DNA of 6,511 nucleotides, taken from NCBI RefSeq assembly GCF_010892395.1, contig NZ_JAACKB010000422.1, positions 1 through 6,511 of the forward strand, written 5' to 3'. This DNA is from Sulfurovum sp. bin170 (GTDB taxonomy: Bacteria; Campylobacterota; Campylobacteria; Campylobacterales; Sulfurovaceae). The notes under the pieces are model-generated. The model did no database searches, was not told where the DNA came from, and saw only the letters and a program-made list of their open reading frames with translations. Below, piece by piece: positions 6,176 through 6,511 of the stretch (position 1 is the stretch's first letter; every line of letters starts with the position of its first letter). A program made the position numbers and the translations under genes.

Positions 6176-6358
6176 CTATATAAGTAAAAAGAGGAGACCC
6201 TAAAATCAAAGCTGTTGAGCCAATAAGACTATCAGGAATATCCAAATTGTGGCTTTTTGCATAAGTTTTGATAAGTGTAGTAGATTGTTTGGATATAGCT
6301 TCATTTATCTCTATAATCTCAAAATCTCAATCAATATGTTGGTATCTAGAATTATCAT
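6168..6358 (-). pseudogene. Internally deleted PIN-domain toxin (VapC type)
   Basis: VapC toxins are PIN-fold ribonucleases of about 125-135 aa. Here the first ATG (6358) gives MIILDTNILIEILRL and then TAG at 6313-6311, a typical VapC N-terminus with the first acidic residue in LDTN. The frame then changes: a second frame continues from about 6325 as FEIIEINEAIS, then TLIKTYAKSHNLDIPDSL, IGSTALILGSPLFTYIVN and a stop at 6170-6168. That is the typical VapC C-terminal third, with the DIPDSLI acid motif. The middle, about 55-65 residues with the central glutamate, is missing, as is the usual end after LFTYN. At the joint, TTGAGATT occurs twice in tandem. The start overlaps the antitoxin stop (ATGA). 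The residual protein cannot form an intact PIN active site, so I call it dead. The family call is from motif memory, not a search. Confidence 0.75.
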
Positions 6359-6511
6359 TTCCATGCTTTTTCTCTAATTGACTCTTGGGTTATATCTCTA
6401 TCTTTCCATATCCCTGCAAATTCAGAAAATCTATTTTGTGGTTGCTCTTTTTCTTGCCTTGGTGTACTCTCTCTATGATGTGTAATTATCTCCAAACCAT
6501 CATTTTTAAAA
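6355..6511 (-). CDS. Antitoxin (VapB type), 3' part only
   Basis: An open minus-strand frame enters from the right edge and runs 51 codons to TGA at 6357-6355, with no start seen in the window. It reads FKNDGLEIITHH, then a charged linker RESTPRQEKEQPQ, and ends NRFSEFAGIWKDRDI and TQESIREKAWK. The tail NRFxEFxGIWKDRDI...IREKAWK is what I know from the toxin-binding C-termini of small antitoxins paired with PIN-domain toxins. The stop overlaps the toxin ATG in the usual ATGA arrangement. The DNA-binding N-terminus lies beyond the window, so its fold (AbrB, RHH or other) is unknown. The frame is intact here although the toxin is broken, so it would be an orphan antitoxin. Confidence 0.65.
   Translation of the reverse strand, partial: FKNDGLEIITHHRESTPRQEKEQPQNRFSEFAGIWKDRDITQESIREKAWK

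Overview
This AT-rich window looks like a chromosomal segment of a Campylobacterota (epsilonproteobacterial) organism of the Sulfurovum/Sulfurimonas kind. The evidence is the ilvB-ilvN-lpxD gene order, a short LpxD (318 aa), a short Ppx/GppA without an HD domain (301 aa), a short single-ACT threonine dehydratase (403 aa) and A-rich leaders with AGGA-type ribosome binding sites. LpxD implies a lipid A outer membrane. The genus is an inference from memory of gene order and was not tested.

Layout from left to right: (1) 1-198, a non-coding stretch downstream of lpxD with a cluster of TTTA-loop hairpins, including two inverted 24-nt copies with compensating stem changes. (2) 199-5691, five genes on the minus strand, transcribed right to left as ilvA, ppx/gppA, ilvB, ilvN, lpxD. 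ilvB and ilvN overlap by one base (TAATG). The ilvN-lpxD gap holds a pair of inverted REP-like palindromes with GTAG feet. The ilvA-ppx gap holds another REP-like hairpin whose GTAG supplies the ilvA stop codon. (3) 5692-5743, a 52-bp divergent promoter region. (4) 5744-6175, a plus-strand YccU-type CoA-binding protein. (5) 6168-6511, a minus-strand remnant of a vapBC-type toxin-antitoxin operon: an open antitoxin 3' end running off the window, followed by a PIN-domain toxin reduced to its two ends.

The genes work together as follows. IlvA makes 2-oxobutanoate from threonine, and the IlvB/IlvN acetohydroxyacid synthase uses it with pyruvate for isoleucine, and uses pyruvate alone for valine and leucine. 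Ppx/GppA, which in this family acts on polyphosphate or pppGpp, lies between these steps and may connect the locus to starvation signalling (inference). LpxD acts in a separate pathway, lipid A synthesis.

The core genes are ordinary. The items most worth a second look are the three palindromic repeat groups in the gene gaps, two of which look like RAYT-type REP elements, and the decayed toxin-antitoxin locus, which conventional ORF calling would miss.
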